Origin: Streptomyces lomondensis | GTDB lineage: Bacteria; Actinomycetota; Actinomycetes; Streptomycetales; Streptomycetaceae | Assembly: GCF_014651035.1 (NCBI RefSeq) | Contig: NZ_BMWC01000017.1 | Span: 62,001 to 126,000 of the forward strand | Length of the DNA: 64,000 nucleotides | Reading direction: 5' to 3' | Shown: piece by piece, positions 7,186-15,477 of the stretch | Layout of the letters: the number at the start of each line of letters is the position of its first letter | Numbering within the stretch: position 1 is the stretch's first letter | Made by a program: the position numbers and the translations under genes | Notes under the pieces: generated by a model | Told to the model about the DNA's origin: nothing | Seen by the model: the letters and a program-made list of their open reading frames with translations, nothing else | Databases searched by the model: none

Positions 7186-8172
7186 GTGCGAGCCCTTTCC
7201 GCTCCCCTGGCCCATGTCCGTCGCATCGCGCTCTGCGGGGCTCTCGCGCTGGTCGCCTCGTGCGGCTGGGCCGGAGCGGACGACGGGGACGGCGGCGCTC
7301 CGCCCGGGGCGCCGCCGGGCGTGACCGCCGCCGCGGGCAGCGCGACCAGCGTGCACGTCATGTGGAACGCGATCCCCGAGGCAGACGTCTACGAGGTGTA
7401 TCGCGGCACCACGAAGGTCGAGGAAGTGCCGGGTTCGGAGCACATGGTGGATGTCACCAGGCTCCGGCCCTCCACGGTGTATGCCTTCACCGTGCGGGCG
7501 CGGGACGCCGACGGGCGGCTCGGGCCGCGCAGCCGGGAGGCCCGGGCGAGGACGCCGGCCGCCGCCGCGGACGACCGCTCCGCCCCGACGCGCCCGTCGG
7601 CAGCCGGCGGGCGGGCGGCCGGCAGCCGCGCGGTCCAGCTGTCCTGGTCCGCCTCGACGGACGACCGGGACGTGGTGTCGTACGACATCCACCAGGGGGA
7701 CACGAAGATCCACAGTGTGGGCGGCGGCCAGACGGCCACCGTCGTCACGGGGCTGCGGCCCGGCACGTCGTACTCGTTCACCGTCCGGGCCCGGGACGCG
7801 GCCGGCAACGTCTCCCCCGCCGGCCCCGCCGTCCGCCTCACCACCCCGGGCAGCGACGACGGCCGCGCCACGGCCCCCACCGGCTTCCGGGCGACGAGCC
7901 GTCACGAGGACGGGGCGTACTACATCGACCTGAGCTGGGTGCCGCCGCGCGTGGACGGCGAGATCGCCGAGTACCAGATCCAGCTGGACGGCCGCCCCGC
8001 CACGTCCCTCGTGTACGGCGCGAGCGCCCCGCGTGACCGGGCGACCTACAGCTTCTTCGTGGGGCGGGACGCCGGTGTCACCCACCGGGTGCGGATCCGG
8101 GCGATGCTGCCGGACGGCACCTGGGGCGGCCTCTCCGAGGAGCGGGCGGTGACGACGCGCGCACGGCGGTGA
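7186..8172 (+). CDS. Lipoprotein with three fibronectin type III domains
   Basis: The 328-residue product starts at a GTG with GGGAGG upstream. It has a signal peptide with lipobox LVASC, the lipidated residue being Cys26. Three FnIII-like beta-sandwiches follow at about residues 40-128, 140-226 and 232-326. The first two share the WSAS...V.SYDIH and GTSYSFTVRARDAAGN signatures; the third is more divergent. There is no catalytic domain, so it is probably a surface binding or spacer protein. FnIII modules accompany streptomycete chitinases, and its neighbours (GH75 and the DasR-like site) suggest a role in chitosan or chitin handling, which is inference. Confidence 0.8.
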   Translation: MRALSAPLAHVRRIALCGALALVASCGWAGADDGDGGAPPGAPPGVTAAAGSATSVHVMWNAIPEADVYEVYRGTTKVEEVPGSEHMVDVTRLRPSTVYAFTVRARDADGRLGPRSREARARTPAAAADDRSAPTRPSAAGGRAAGSRAVQLSWSASTDDRDVVSYDIHQGDTKIHSVGGGQTATVVTGLRPGTSYSFTVRARDAAGNVSPAGPAVRLTTPGSDDGRATAPTGFRATSRHEDGAYYIDLSWVPPRVDGEIAEYQIQLDGRPATSLVYGASAPRDRATYSFFVGRDAGVTHRVRIRAMLPDGTWGGLSEERAVTTRARR

Positions 8173-8343
8173 CACACCCGTCCGGCATCGGCCGGCCGGT
8201 GGACGCCGTCACCTGCACGGCGGCAACCGGCGTGCGGGCGAGGCCCGGGGCGCCTTGGCTGACCCTGAGGCAGCACGGGCGTTCCCCGACCCTCGGCGGC
8301 GCAAGGGATGTACCGCCAACCGTGCCGCCGGAGGGCAGTCCAC

Positions 8344-8886
8344 ATGCGCAACTCATCGCCACTTCTCCGCTCCGGCCTGACCGTGGCAGCCGCCGCCGCG
8401 CTGCCCCTCTTCCCGGCCGCGACGCCCGCTGCCGCTGGCCCGGGCATCTCCGTGAGCACCACGGGCTCCACGGTGTCGGTCACGACCAGCACCTGTACCC
8501 AGATCAACGGCAGCTGGGGCACCGCCTCGCTCCTCACCAGCAGCCAGGGCAGCTTCGCCCAGGGCCGCCAGGTGACGTTGTCGGGCACGGCCACCAGCCA
8601 GTCCGCCGCCTGGTCGAACGTCACCCCGGGCACGTACACCGTCATCGTCATCTGCTCGGACGGCACCACCGCGGGCACCCAGTCCGTGGTCGTCTCGCCC
8701 GCCCCCTCCCCCACGCGGTCCCCGTCCCCCTCGCCCTCGCCGACGCGCGGTGTCATGGGCGGGGTCGGCGGGTCCTCGACGGACTACGGAACCGTCACGC
8801 TGGTGGCGGGCGGCACGCTGGTCGGGGCCGGGCTCCTCGGGACGGCCTGGTACCTGCGCCGGCGCAACAAGCCGTACCGGCTCTGA
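8344..8886 (+). CDS. Secreted protein with C-terminal membrane anchor, function unknown
   Basis: The ATG at 8344 follows GGAGGG by 8 bp and is preferred over an in-frame ATG at 8308. The 180-residue product has a signal peptide (LTVAAAAALPLFPAATPAAA), a Ser/Thr-rich beta-type domain with two cysteines (TSTCTQ and VIVICSDG) that may pair, a Pro-Ser-rich wall-spanning stretch (SPTRSPSPSPSPT), one transmembrane helix (VTLVAGGTLVGAGLLGTAWYL) and a short basic tail. There is no LPXTG motif, so it is not a sortase substrate. It is probably displayed on the cell surface. I do not recognise the family. Confidence 0.75.
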   Translation: MRNSSPLLRSGLTVAAAAALPLFPAATPAAAGPGISVSTTGSTVSVTTSTCTQINGSWGTASLLTSSQGSFAQGRQVTLSGTATSQSAAWSNVTPGTYTVIVICSDGTTAGTQSVVVSPAPSPTRSPSPSPSPTRGVMGGVGGSSTDYGTVTLVAGGTLVGAGLLGTAWYLRRRNKPYRL

Positions 8887-8901
8887 CCCGGTACGCATGG
8901 C

Positions 8902-8937
8902 GGCCCGCCCGGTCGAAGCGCTCCGGCCGGGCGGGCC
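8902..8937 (+). terminator. Hairpin terminator after the surface protein gene
   Basis: GGCCCGCCCGG and CCGGGCGGGCC make a perfect 11-bp stem with a 14-nt loop, 16 bp after the stop codon. No U-tract follows. Confidence 0.55.
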
Positions 8938-8951
8938 GCTGTCACGCCGCG

Positions 8952-9029
8952 GTCAGGCCGGACGGACGGTGTCAGCAGCCGTCAGGCCGGACGGACGGTG
9001 TCCGATCGCGGTCAGGCCGGACGGGTCGG
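8952..9029. repeat. Three tandem ~29-bp repeats running into the 3' end of a padR gene
   Basis: GTCAGGCCGGACGG starts at 8952, 8981 and 9011 (period 29-30 bp). The first two copies continue with ACGGTGTC. The third is the 3' end of the leftward PadR gene: its stop and last codons (EPTRPA) lie in the repeat, suggesting that the gene end was duplicated outward. Confidence 0.7.
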
Positions 9030-9572
9030 CTCGCCGGCCGGGAGTTCGGCGAAGTCCGCCAGGGCGCGCCTGAGCCACTGCGTCCAGAACGTCTCCAGGT
9101 CGATGCCGGCCCGCAGCACCAGATGCCGCAGCCGGTCCTCGGTGCCGTCCCGGCCGGGCGGGAAGTCGCGCTGCTCGATCTCCTGGTACTCCGCCAGCTG
9201 CCGTTCGTGCAGCTCCAGATGGCGTCGCAGATCGGCCTCCAGGCCCGCGGTCCCGACCACGGCCGCCGCCCGGAGCCGCAGCAGCAAGGGGTCGCGGTGC
9301 GGCTTCGGGTCCTGGGAGGCGGCGGTCCAGCGGGCCAGTTCGGCGCGGCCCGCCGGCAGAACCTCGTAGCTCTTCTTCTGCCCGCGGGCCGGCTGCTCGG
9401 ACGGCAGGGCCCTGATGAGGCCGTCGGCCTCCAGTTTTCCCAGCTCGCGATAGATCTGCTGGTGCGTCGCCGACCAGAAGTAGCCGATCGACCGGTCGAA
9501 CCGGCGGGTCAGCTCCAGCCCGGACGACGGCTTCTCTAGCAGGGCGGTGAGGATCGCGTGCGGGAGTGACAT
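9012..9572 (-). CDS. PadR-family regulator downstream of fadH
   Basis: This 186-residue protein shows the PadR N-terminal winged helix (MSLPHAILTALLEKPSSGLELTRR, then ATHQQIYRELGKLEADGLI) and a C-terminal helical arm rich in Arg, Leu and Glu. It lies 28 bp downstream of fadH on the same strand and is probably co-transcribed with it. Its target may be the palindrome before fadH, which would make the pair self-regulated. The extreme C-terminus overlaps a tandem repeat. The ligand is unknown. Confidence 0.88.
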   Translation of the reverse strand: MSLPHAILTALLEKPSSGLELTRRFDRSIGYFWSATHQQIYRELGKLEADGLIRALPSEQPARGQKKSYEVLPAGRAELARWTAASQDPKPHRDPLLLRLRAAAVVGTAGLEADLRRHLELHERQLAEYQEIEQRDFPPGRDGTEDRLRHLVLRAGIDLETFWTQWLRRALADFAELPAGEPTRPA

Positions 9573-9600
9573 GGCCTCATCCTAGGGACGTGTTCGCGCC

Positions 9601-11616
9601 CTACAGGGCGGCAGCGAGCTCGGTGCCCTGCTTGATGGCGCGCTTGGCGTCCAGTTCCGCGGCCACGTCGGCGCCGCCGATGAGGTGCGCGCTGCGTCCG
9701 GCCGCGATCAGCTCCTCGTACAGGCCGCGGCGCGGCTCCTGGCCCGTGCACAGCACGATCGAGTCGACCTCCAGCACCGTGCTCTCGTCGCCGACGGTGA
9801 TGTGCAGTCCGGCGTCGTCGATCCGGTCGTAGCGCACGCCGGGGACCATGGTGACGCCGCGGTGCTTGAGTTCGGTGCGGTGGATCCAGCCGGTGGTCTT
9901 GCCGAGGCCGGCGCCGACCTTGGACGTCTTGCGCTGGAGCAGGTGGACGGTGCGCGGTGGGGCGGGCCGCTCGGGTGCGGCGAGGCCGCCGGGGGCGCGG
10001 TAGTCGAGGTCGACGCCCCACTGGCGGAAGTACGTCTGCGGGTTCTCGTGCGCCTTGTCCCCGCTGTCCGTGAGGTACTCGGCGACGTCGAAGCCGATGC
10101 CGCCCGCGCCGAGGATCGCCACCCGGTCGCCGACGGGGGCGCCGTCGCGCAGGACGTCGAGGTAGCCGAGGACGCTCGGGTGGTCCACGCCGGGGATGTC
10201 GGGGGTGCGCGGGGTGACGCCGGTGGCGACGACGACCTCGTCGTAGCCGTCGAGGTCCGTGGCCGTGACGGCGGTGTTCAGCCGTACGTCGACGCCGTGC
10301 CAGTCGAGCTGGGTGCGGAAGTAGCGGAGCGTCTCGTCGAACTCCTGCTTGCCGGGGACCTTGCGGGCGACGTTGAGCTGGCCGCCGATCTCGCTCGCCG
10401 CGTCGAACAGTGTCACCTCGTGCCCGCGCTCGGCGGCGGAGACCGCGCAGGCGAGCCCGGCCGGGCCGGCGCCGACGACCGCGACGCGCTTGCGCAGCCG
10501 GGTCGGGGAGAGCACGAGCTCGGTCTCGTGGCAGGCGCGCGGGTTGACCAGGCAGGAGGTGATCTGGCCGCTGAAGGTGTGGTCGAGGCAGGCCTGGTTG
10601 CAGCCGATGCAGGTGTTGATCGCCTCGGGCCGGCCGGCGGCGGCCTTGATGACGAAGTCGGGGTCGGCGAGCATCGGGCGGGCCATCGAGACCATGTCGG
10701 CCGCGCCCTCGGCGAGCAACTCCTCGGCGAGTTCGGGGGTGTTGATGCGGTTGGTGGTGACGAGCGGGACGGACACCTCGCCCATCAGCCGCTTGGTCAC
10801 CCAGGTGTAGGCGCCGCGCGGGACGGAGGTCGCGATGGTGGGGATGCGGGCCTCGTGCCAGCCGATGCCGGTGTTGATGATCGTCGCCCCGGCGGCCTCG
10901 ACGGCCTTGGCGAGCGTGATCACCTCGTCCAGGGTCGAGCCGCCGGGGACGAGGTCGAGCATGGACAGCCGGTAGACGACGATGAAGTCCTCGCCGACCG
11001 CCTCGCGCACCCGGCGCACGATCTCCAGCGGGAAGCGCATGCGGTTCTCGTACGAGCCGCCCCAGCGGTCGGTGCGCTGGTTGGTCTGGAGGGCGATGAA
11101 CTCGTTGATGAGGTAGCCCTCGGAGCCCATGATCTCGACACCGTCGTAGCCGGCCCGGCGGGCGAGGCGGGCGGTGCGGGCGTAGTCGTCGATCGTCCGC
11201 TCGATGTCGGCGTCGGTGAGCTCGCGGGGCGGGAAGGGGCTGATGGGCGCCTGGAGCGGGCTGGGCGCGACCAGGTCCCGGTGGTAGGCGTAGCGGCCGA
11301 AGTGCAGGATCTGCATCGCGATCCGCCCGCCCTCGCGGTGCACGGCGTCGGTGATGACCCGGTGCTGCTCGGCCTCCGCGTCGGTGGTGAGCTTGGCGCC
11401 GCCCTCGTAGGGCCGGCCCTCCTCGTTGGGGGCGATGCCGCCGGTGACGATCAGGCCCACTCCGCCGCGGGCGCGGGCGGCGTAGAAGGCGGCCATGCGC
11501 GCGAAGCCGCCCTCGGCCTCCTCCAGGCCGACGTGCATGGAACCCATCAGGACGCGGTTGGGCAGCGTCGTGAAGCCCAGGTCGAGGGGGGTCAGCAGGT
11601 GCGGGTAACGGCTCAT
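9601..11616 (-). CDS. fadH: NADPH-dependent 2,4-dienoyl-CoA reductase
   Basis: The 671-residue enzyme reduces 2,4-dienoyl-CoA during beta-oxidation of unsaturated fatty acids. The N-terminal half is an Old-Yellow-Enzyme TIM barrel that binds FMN (LPNRVLMGSMHVGLEE, MQILHFGRYAYH, GGSYENRMRFPLEIVRRVRE). A 4Fe-4S motif with CIGCNQAC and a fourth Cys in SCLVN follows around residues 335-355. The C-terminal half has two Rossmann folds for FAD and NADPH (VAVVGAGPAGLACAVSAAERG and VAILGAGGIGFDVAEYL). The length matches the E. coli protein. The ATG start has GGAGGG upstream. It leads an operon with the PadR gene. Confidence 0.95.
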   Translation of the reverse strand: MSRYPHLLTPLDLGFTTLPNRVLMGSMHVGLEEAEGGFARMAAFYAARARGGVGLIVTGGIAPNEEGRPYEGGAKLTTDAEAEQHRVITDAVHREGGRIAMQILHFGRYAYHRDLVAPSPLQAPISPFPPRELTDADIERTIDDYARTARLARRAGYDGVEIMGSEGYLINEFIALQTNQRTDRWGGSYENRMRFPLEIVRRVREAVGEDFIVVYRLSMLDLVPGGSTLDEVITLAKAVEAAGATIINTGIGWHEARIPTIATSVPRGAYTWVTKRLMGEVSVPLVTTNRINTPELAEELLAEGAADMVSMARPMLADPDFVIKAAAGRPEAINTCIGCNQACLDHTFSGQITSCLVNPRACHETELVLSPTRLRKRVAVVGAGPAGLACAVSAAERGHEVTLFDAASEIGGQLNVARKVPGKQEFDETLRYFRTQLDWHGVDVRLNTAVTATDLDGYDEVVVATGVTPRTPDIPGVDHPSVLGYLDVLRDGAPVGDRVAILGAGGIGFDVAEYLTDSGDKAHENPQTYFRQWGVDLDYRAPGGLAAPERPAPPRTVHLLQRKTSKVGAGLGKTTGWIHRTELKHRGVTMVPGVRYDRIDDAGLHITVGDESTVLEVDSIVLCTGQEPRRGLYEELIAAGRSAHLIGGADVAAELDAKRAIKQGTELAAAL

Positions 11617-11672
11617 CGGGCCCTCCGTGCGCGGTGTCGTGCCTGTAGTTGTAGAGGACTACCGACCGTTTA

Positions 11673-11686
11673 TGCAACTAGTTGCA
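11673..11686 (-). promoter_or_regulatory. Palindromic operator upstream of fadH
   Basis: TGCAACTAGTTGCA is a perfect 14-bp palindrome 57 bp before the fadH start. Read leftward, its last bases give TTGCAT, which could be a -35 with TACAAC 18 bp further on as the -10. A dimer bound here would cover the promoter. The PadR protein encoded after fadH is the obvious candidate binder, but a MarR or TetR protein cannot be excluded. Confidence 0.5.
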
Positions 11687-11723
11687 CAAGGTGGTGATGG
11701 AGGGCACAGCAGAGCCATGAACA

Positions 11724-11752
11724 GGGACCTTGGGCCGTCGGCCCAAGGTCCC
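11724..11752 (-). terminator. Strong hairpin terminator
   Basis: GGGACCTTGGGCC and GGCCCAAGGTCCC form a perfect 13-bp stem with a 3-nt loop, 18 bp past the stop of the leftward 124-residue protein gene. It also separates that gene from the fadH promoter. Confidence 0.7.
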
Positions 11753-11770
11753 TTCATGTCTGAAAGGCGC

Positions 11771-12145
11771 TCACCGGCTCTGGAGGCGCACGTGCAGTTC
11801 CTTCTCCTGGTCGCCGGAGACCGTGCTCAGGTCGTGGACGTCGAACAGCGCGTCCAGGGTCGTGCGGAACCGCTCGATCGCCCAGTACCCGCCGTGCAGG
11901 TCGGCCTCGACGGAGGAGGACAGCCGGGCCGGCCGCGCGCCCTCGTGCTCGTCGGCGACGTCGAAGGTGCCGAGCCACACGGTCGGTCGGGTCTCGTGCA
12001 GTTCCTCGGGCACGTCGTCGGCACACCGGTCGGACTCGAAGCAGGCGCACAGTGTGTCGAACACGATCCGGGCGTCGTCCTTGCTGCACCCGCTGATCTC
12101 CACCGAGACGGAGTGGGGGTGCGGTCGCTCGTGGTTGATCGCCAT
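11771..12145 (-). CDS. Conserved small protein of unknown function
   Basis: The 124-residue product starts at an ATG (12145) with GAGGAG 8 bp upstream; an in-frame start 27 bp earlier lacks a ribosome site. It is acidic and His-rich, soluble, with no signal or membrane segment. Three of its cysteines lie in or near DTLCACFESDRCADD, and it ends in a charged stretch (SGDQEKELHVRLQSR). It reads away from the PP2C phosphatase gene across a shared 246-bp promoter region, so the two may be co-regulated. I do not recognise the family. Confidence 0.7.
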   Translation of the reverse strand: MAINHERPHPHSVSVEISGCSKDDARIVFDTLCACFESDRCADDVPEELHETRPTVWLGTFDVADEHEGARPARLSSSVEADLHGGYWAIERFRTTLDALFDVHDLSTVSGDQEKELHVRLQSR

Positions 12146-12391
12146 CGTGATCGCTCCTCTCGTGGCCACCACATGCCGTATCCGCCCCTACCCCAGCAAA
12201 GCACCACCTTCCGGCGAGCACTACCGGCAGTGGCCCTGCCGTGGTGACGGTTTTGCGGGGCGGCCCGCGCCGGGTTGGGAGATGGTGGTAGGTGACGGAA
12301 GGGGCCTCGGAGAAACGGCTCCGCGCGGTACAACATGGGGTGTCGGCACTGTGACGGCGTGCCGCGAGGATCGGCGAAGGCGGGGCGTGGG

Positions 12392-14470
12392 ATGAGTGCA
12401 GCCGGGGCTCCCGGGGCCGAGGGCGACCAGCCGGTGCGCGGGCCCGCGCGGCCGAGCGGGCTGCTCGACGTCCTGCGCGTGGCGTCGGTGGTCCTGGACG
12501 CCGAGGGCCGGATCGTGCTGTGGAGCCCGCAGGCCGAGGAGCTGTTCGGGTACGAGGCGCGGGAGGCGCTGGGGCAGTACGCCGCCCGGATCATGGTCCA
12601 CGAGCAGCACCTCGACCTCGTTGTCAAGCTGTTCGCCGATGTCATGGGCACCGGGCAGAGCTGGGCGGGTGCCTTCCCCATCCGGCGCAAGGACGGCAGT
12701 ACGCGGCTCGTGGAGTTCCGCAACATGCGGCTGCTGGACGACCAGGGCGATGTCTACGCGCTGGGCCTGTGCGCCGACCAGTCGACCGTGCACCGGCTGG
12801 AGCGGGAGGTGGCGCTGTCGACACGGATGATCGCGCAGTCGCCGATCGGGCTGGCCGTGCTGGACACCGACCTGCGGTATGTCTCGGTCAACCCGGCGCT
12901 GGAGGAGATCAACGGCGTGCCGGCCGAGGAGCACCTGGGCCGCACGGCCCGCGAGGTGGTGCCGCGGATGGACGTCGACGCCCTGGAGAGCGCGGCGCGC
13001 CGGGTCCTGGAGACCGGCCGGCCCGTCGTCGACCAGTCCACGATCGGCCGCACCCCGGCCGACCCCCACCAGGACCACGCCTGGTCGATCTCGCTGTACC
13101 GGCTGGAGAACGCCTTCGGGACCGTGCTGGGCGTGGCCGTCTCGATCGTCGACGTCACCGAGCAGTACCGGGCGGGCATCGAGGCCGAGGCCGCGCGGCG
13201 CCGCCTGGCCATGATCGCCGACGCCTCGGGGCGGATCGGCACCTCCCTGGACCTGGACCGCACGGCCCGTGAACTCGCCGAGGTGGCCGTGCCGGAGCTC
13301 GCCGACGTCGCGGCCGTCGATCTGCTGGACGCGGTGGTGCAGGGCCGGCGCTCCAGCCTCGCCCCCGCGGAGGCGGCCGTGATCCGGGCGCTGGCGGTCG
13401 AGGGGTACGACTCCGCCGAGGCGCTGGAGGCGGCCGACCCTCCCGGGCAGGTGGCGCGGTACGCTCCGGACCGGTTCGTCACCGAGTGCGTGCGCACCGG
13501 CAGCCCGGTGATGCTGCCGGAGGTCAAGGACGAGGATCTGCCGCGCATCGCTCGTTCCCCGGAGGCGGCCGAGCTGCTGGGGCGGGCCGGGGTGCACTCC
13601 TATCTGGCGGTGCCGCTGATCGCGCGCGGCGAGGTGCTGGGGGCCCTGGACCTCAAGCGGACCCGCAATCCGCTGCCGTTCAGCGAGGACGACCTGCTGC
13701 TGGCGCGCGAGCTGGCCGCCCGGGCCGCCGTGCAGATCGACAACGCCCGCTGGTACCAGAGCGCCCGCGACACCGCGCTCACCCTCCAGCGCAGCCTGCT
13801 GCCCAGCCACCCGCCGGTGACGGGCGGGCTGGAGGTCGCCTCCCGCTACCAGCCGGCCGGGGCCACGAGCGAGGTCGGCGGCGACTGGTTCGACGTGATC
13901 CCGCTCGACGGCGGCAACACGGCGCTGGTCGTGGGCGACGTGATGGGCAGCGGCATCCCCGCGGCGGCGGCCATGGGGCGGCTGCGCACGGCGACCAACA
14001 CCCTCGCCGCCCTCGACCTCGATCCGGCCGTGCTCCTGGAGCACCTCGACAAGATCACCGGGGGTCTTGAGCAGTCCATCGCCACCTGCGTGTACGCCGT
14101 CCACGACCCGCATCTGCGCCAGTGCCGGATCGCCAACGCCGGGCATCTGCCGCCGGTGCGCGTCCGGGCCGGCCGGCCGCCGGAGCTGCTCGACCTGCCG
14201 ACCGGGGTGCCGCTCGGGGTGGGCGGGGTCGCCTTCTCCACGACCACCGTCGACCTCCAGCCCGGCGACCGGCTGGTGTTCTACACCGACGGTCTCGTCG
14301 AGACCCGCCGCGACCCGCTCGACGAACGGCTCGGCACGCTGCTGTCCCTGCTCGACGGGCCCGACCGGCCGCTGGAGGAGGTCTGCGACCTGCTGCTGCG
14401 CACGCTGCACGAGCCGGACAACTTCGATGACGTGGCGCTGCTGATCGCCCGGGCGACGGCTCCGAACTGA
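12392..14470 (+). CDS. RsbU/SpoIIE-type PP2C phosphatase with PAS-PAS-GAF sensors
   Basis: The 692-residue protein has two PAS domains (about 20-130 with SVVLDAEGRIVLWSPQAEELFGYE, and 140-255 with GLAVLDTDLRYVSVNPALEEING). A GAF domain follows (~265-450, ending LARELAARAAVQIDNARW), then a C-terminal SpoIIE-like PP2C phosphatase (~470-690; VGGDWFDVIPLDGG, VGDVMGSGIPAAAAMGRLR, NAGHLPPVRV, LVFYTDGLVE, DDVALLIAR). Such enzymes dephosphorylate anti-anti-sigma factors and so release sigma factors in response to signals. No kinase-like domain is fused. An in-frame ATG at 12335 would add 19 residues; 12392 is chosen because conservation begins after it, but its ribosome site is weak. Confidence 0.9.
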   Translation: MSAAGAPGAEGDQPVRGPARPSGLLDVLRVASVVLDAEGRIVLWSPQAEELFGYEAREALGQYAARIMVHEQHLDLVVKLFADVMGTGQSWAGAFPIRRKDGSTRLVEFRNMRLLDDQGDVYALGLCADQSTVHRLEREVALSTRMIAQSPIGLAVLDTDLRYVSVNPALEEINGVPAEEHLGRTAREVVPRMDVDALESAARRVLETGRPVVDQSTIGRTPADPHQDHAWSISLYRLENAFGTVLGVAVSIVDVTEQYRAGIEAEAARRRLAMIADASGRIGTSLDLDRTARELAEVAVPELADVAAVDLLDAVVQGRRSSLAPAEAAVIRALAVEGYDSAEALEAADPPGQVARYAPDRFVTECVRTGSPVMLPEVKDEDLPRIARSPEAAELLGRAGVHSYLAVPLIARGEVLGALDLKRTRNPLPFSEDDLLLARELAARAAVQIDNARWYQSARDTALTLQRSLLPSHPPVTGGLEVASRYQPAGATSEVGGDWFDVIPLDGGNTALVVGDVMGSGIPAAAAMGRLRTATNTLAALDLDPAVLLEHLDKITGGLEQSIATCVYAVHDPHLRQCRIANAGHLPPVRVRAGRPPELLDLPTGVPLGVGGVAFSTTTVDLQPGDRLVFYTDGLVETRRDPLDERLGTLLSLLDGPDRPLEEVCDLLLRTLHEPDNFDDVALLIARATAPN

Positions 14471-14476
14471 GGAACG

Positions 14477-15280
14477 CTACGGTCTGACGCCGATCACCAC
14501 CTGGGCGGGCCGTTCCTCCGAGACGGCCAGAGAGGTCGTCAGGCCGTGGCGCTCGAAGGCGGTGACGGCGGCCGGGGCCTGGTGCCGGCTCGTCTCGACC
14601 AGGACGCAGCCGCCGGGCGCGAGCCAGTGCGGGGCCTCGGCCGCGACCCGGCGCAGGACGTCGAGGCCGTCCGTGCCGCCGTCGAGGGCGACCAGCGGCT
14701 CGTGGTCCCGGGCCTCCAGCGGCAGCAGGCCGATCTCGTCGCTGGGGACGTACGGCACGTTCGCCGCGAGGATGTCGACGCGGCCGCGCAGCGCGCCGGG
14801 CAGGGCCTCGAACAGGTCGCCCTGATGGACCTGGCCACCGGCGGCGGCGACATTGCCCCGGGCGCAGCGCACGGCGGCCGGGTCTATGTCGGCGGCGTGG
14901 AGTTCGATGCGTCCGAGTCCGGCGGCCAGCGCCGCGCCGACGGCACCCGAGCCGCAGCACAGGTCCACGACGACGGCCGCTCCGGGTGCCCGGTCGAGGG
15001 CCTGCTCCACCAGGAACTCGGTGCGGCGGCGCGGCACGAAGACACCGGGGGCGACCGCGATGCGCAGGCCCCCGAACTCGGCCCAGCCGACGACGAGTTC
15101 GAGGGGCTCGCCCGCGACGCGGCGCCCGACCATGGCGGCGGCCTCGGCGGGAGTGCGCGCGCTGGTGAGGATCAACTCGGCCTCGTCCTCGGCGAAGACG
15201 CAGCCCGCGGAGCGCAGGGCGTCGACGACGGAGTCGCGGGACGACGGCGTGGACGGTGGGAGGGGGGACACAGACGGCAT
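14477..15280 (-). CDS. PrmC/HemK-like protein N5-glutamine methyltransferase
   Basis: The 267-residue protein has a short helical N-terminal domain and a class I methyltransferase fold. The SAM loop is VVDLCCGSGAVGAALA and the acidic strand is LHAADIDPAAVRCAR. The usual catalytic NPPY is replaced by NVPY (about 173-176), followed by YVPSDEIGLLPLEARDHEP, which matches the HemK substrate region. PrmC methylates the GGQ glutamine of release factors; this shorter copy is likely a paralogue, and the real target is uncertain. It converges on the phosphatase gene with only 6 bp between the stops. Confidence 0.82.
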   Translation of the reverse strand: MPSVSPLPPSTPSSRDSVVDALRSAGCVFAEDEAELILTSARTPAEAAAMVGRRVAGEPLELVVGWAEFGGLRIAVAPGVFVPRRRTEFLVEQALDRAPGAAVVVDLCCGSGAVGAALAAGLGRIELHAADIDPAAVRCARGNVAAAGGQVHQGDLFEALPGALRGRVDILAANVPYVPSDEIGLLPLEARDHEPLVALDGGTDGLDVLRRVAAEAPHWLAPGGCVLVETSRHQAPAAVTAFERHGLTTSLAVSEERPAQVVIGVRP

Positions 15281-15477
15281 GGAAGCCCAGAGCCTTTCGA
15301 GAACCGAAGGGCGCTCCTGCGGGCGCCTACGGCCGGCGATCCGCGCGGTGTCGAGAGGAGAGCACCCGAGCTGACACAGCGGTAATGGGTCTCACCTCCC
15401 CGGCTTCCGATACGGCTGGGTCCGTCCGCAGCCGGACGGCAACATTACCCGACCTGTCTCACGTACGGTGGCTTCTC

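Noticed and set aside
9685..11697. 670-codon rightward frame antisense to fadH
   Set aside because: Its composition is Val/Gly/Asp/Arg-rich, with no motifs. fadH on the other strand has complete domain and cofactor motifs.
12335..12391. Upstream ATG start for the PP2C phosphatase
   Set aside because: The extra residues (MGCRHCDGVPRGS...) are unlike a PAS N-terminus and the ribosome site is no better than at 12392. Undecided, but the shorter form is preferred.
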